Shown here in pieces: positions 63,971 to 64,000 of a stretch of 64,000 nucleotides of DNA. The DNA is taken from contig FSRD01000001.1 in assembly GCA_900129675.1 (NCBI GenBank), positions 2,035,501 through 2,099,500 on the forward strand, given 5' to 3'. Position 1 is the stretch's first letter. Each line of letters starts with the position of its first letter. The notes under the pieces were generated by a model, which saw only the letters and a list, made by a program, of their open reading frames with translations, made no database searches and had not been told where the DNA came from. This DNA comes from Bradyrhizobium erythrophlei. GTDB lineage: Bacteria > Pseudomonadota > Alphaproteobacteria > Rhizobiales > Xanthobacteraceae. A program made the translations under genes and the position numbers.

Positions 63971-64000
63971 CCGGATCCTCCTCCGTGGTTCAATTGCAGC

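Overview
The window reads as chromosomal DNA of an alphaproteobacterium of the Bradyrhizobium/Rhodopseudomonas group (Nitrobacteraceae). The evidence is the high GC content, an ActS/ActR (RegB/RegA) redox pair, MmcB, PHA granule and depolymerase genes, FixJ-like regulators, many lone oxidoreductases, and the palindromic intergenic repeats usual in that family. No rRNA, intact tRNA, CRISPR array or intact IS element was seen.

Layout. 1-6.5 kb: a small coupled gene plus a TauE/SafE permease divergent from a LysR regulator, a frameshifted small gene, a phasin, a GYD protein and a cNMP-binding patatin lipase. Three tRNA-Arg-like relics lie here (2-107, 3700-3753, 6391-6496), which suggests an old integration hot spot. 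6.5-10.3 kb: a visibly AT-richer insert with a 72-aa gene and a large STAND-type ATPase fused to a phosphoribosyltransferase-like domain, a look typical of bacterial conflict (defence) systems. The fusion is broken by an internal inversion of about 557 bp (7757-8313). Turning that segment back restores one in-frame protein of about 1071 aa. This is the most remarkable item in the window.

10.4-24.6 kb: a universal stress protein, YccF, a luciferase-like monooxygenase, two c-di-GMP GGDEF-EAL proteins (one frameshifted inside the GGDEF motif), a CMD-family protein, an HWE kinase, cupins, a P450 and an SGNH hydrolase. 24.6-25.3 kb: an IS5-type transposase relic and dispersed repeat DNA. 25.4-34.2 kb: a second luciferase-like enzyme, VOC and SUMF1-like proteins, an MFS exporter with an in-frame TAG, a PHB-depolymerase-family esterase, an HxlR regulator with its divergent partner, an MBL hydrolase and an RMD1 protein.

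34.3-45 kb: two convergent GH13 enzymes (alpha-glucosidase and trehalose-synthase-like) overlapping by 13 bp, a VWA protein, MmcB, ActR/ActS, a two-gene ABC-2 exporter and intracellular PhaZ. 45-55 kb: a YgjP-like metalloprotease, PBP1A, tandem branched-chain-amino-acid-type binding proteins, a thioesterase, and an alkylation-repair pair (Ada-AlkA and Ogt). 55-64 kb: a SnoaL-like gene with an early stop, three tiny genes (one membrane, two zinc-ribbon), a FixJ-type signalling cluster whose kinase has lost its phospho-acceptor box, a NYN-domain protein, an OmpR/EnvZ-type pair and an exported glycine-rich protein.

Functional themes are signal transduction, carbon storage (PHA, trehalose/alpha-glucan), detoxifying oxidoreductases and alkylation repair. 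At least six coding units look broken by frameshift, nonsense change, inversion or deletion, which is high for 64 kb and deserves a read-level check.
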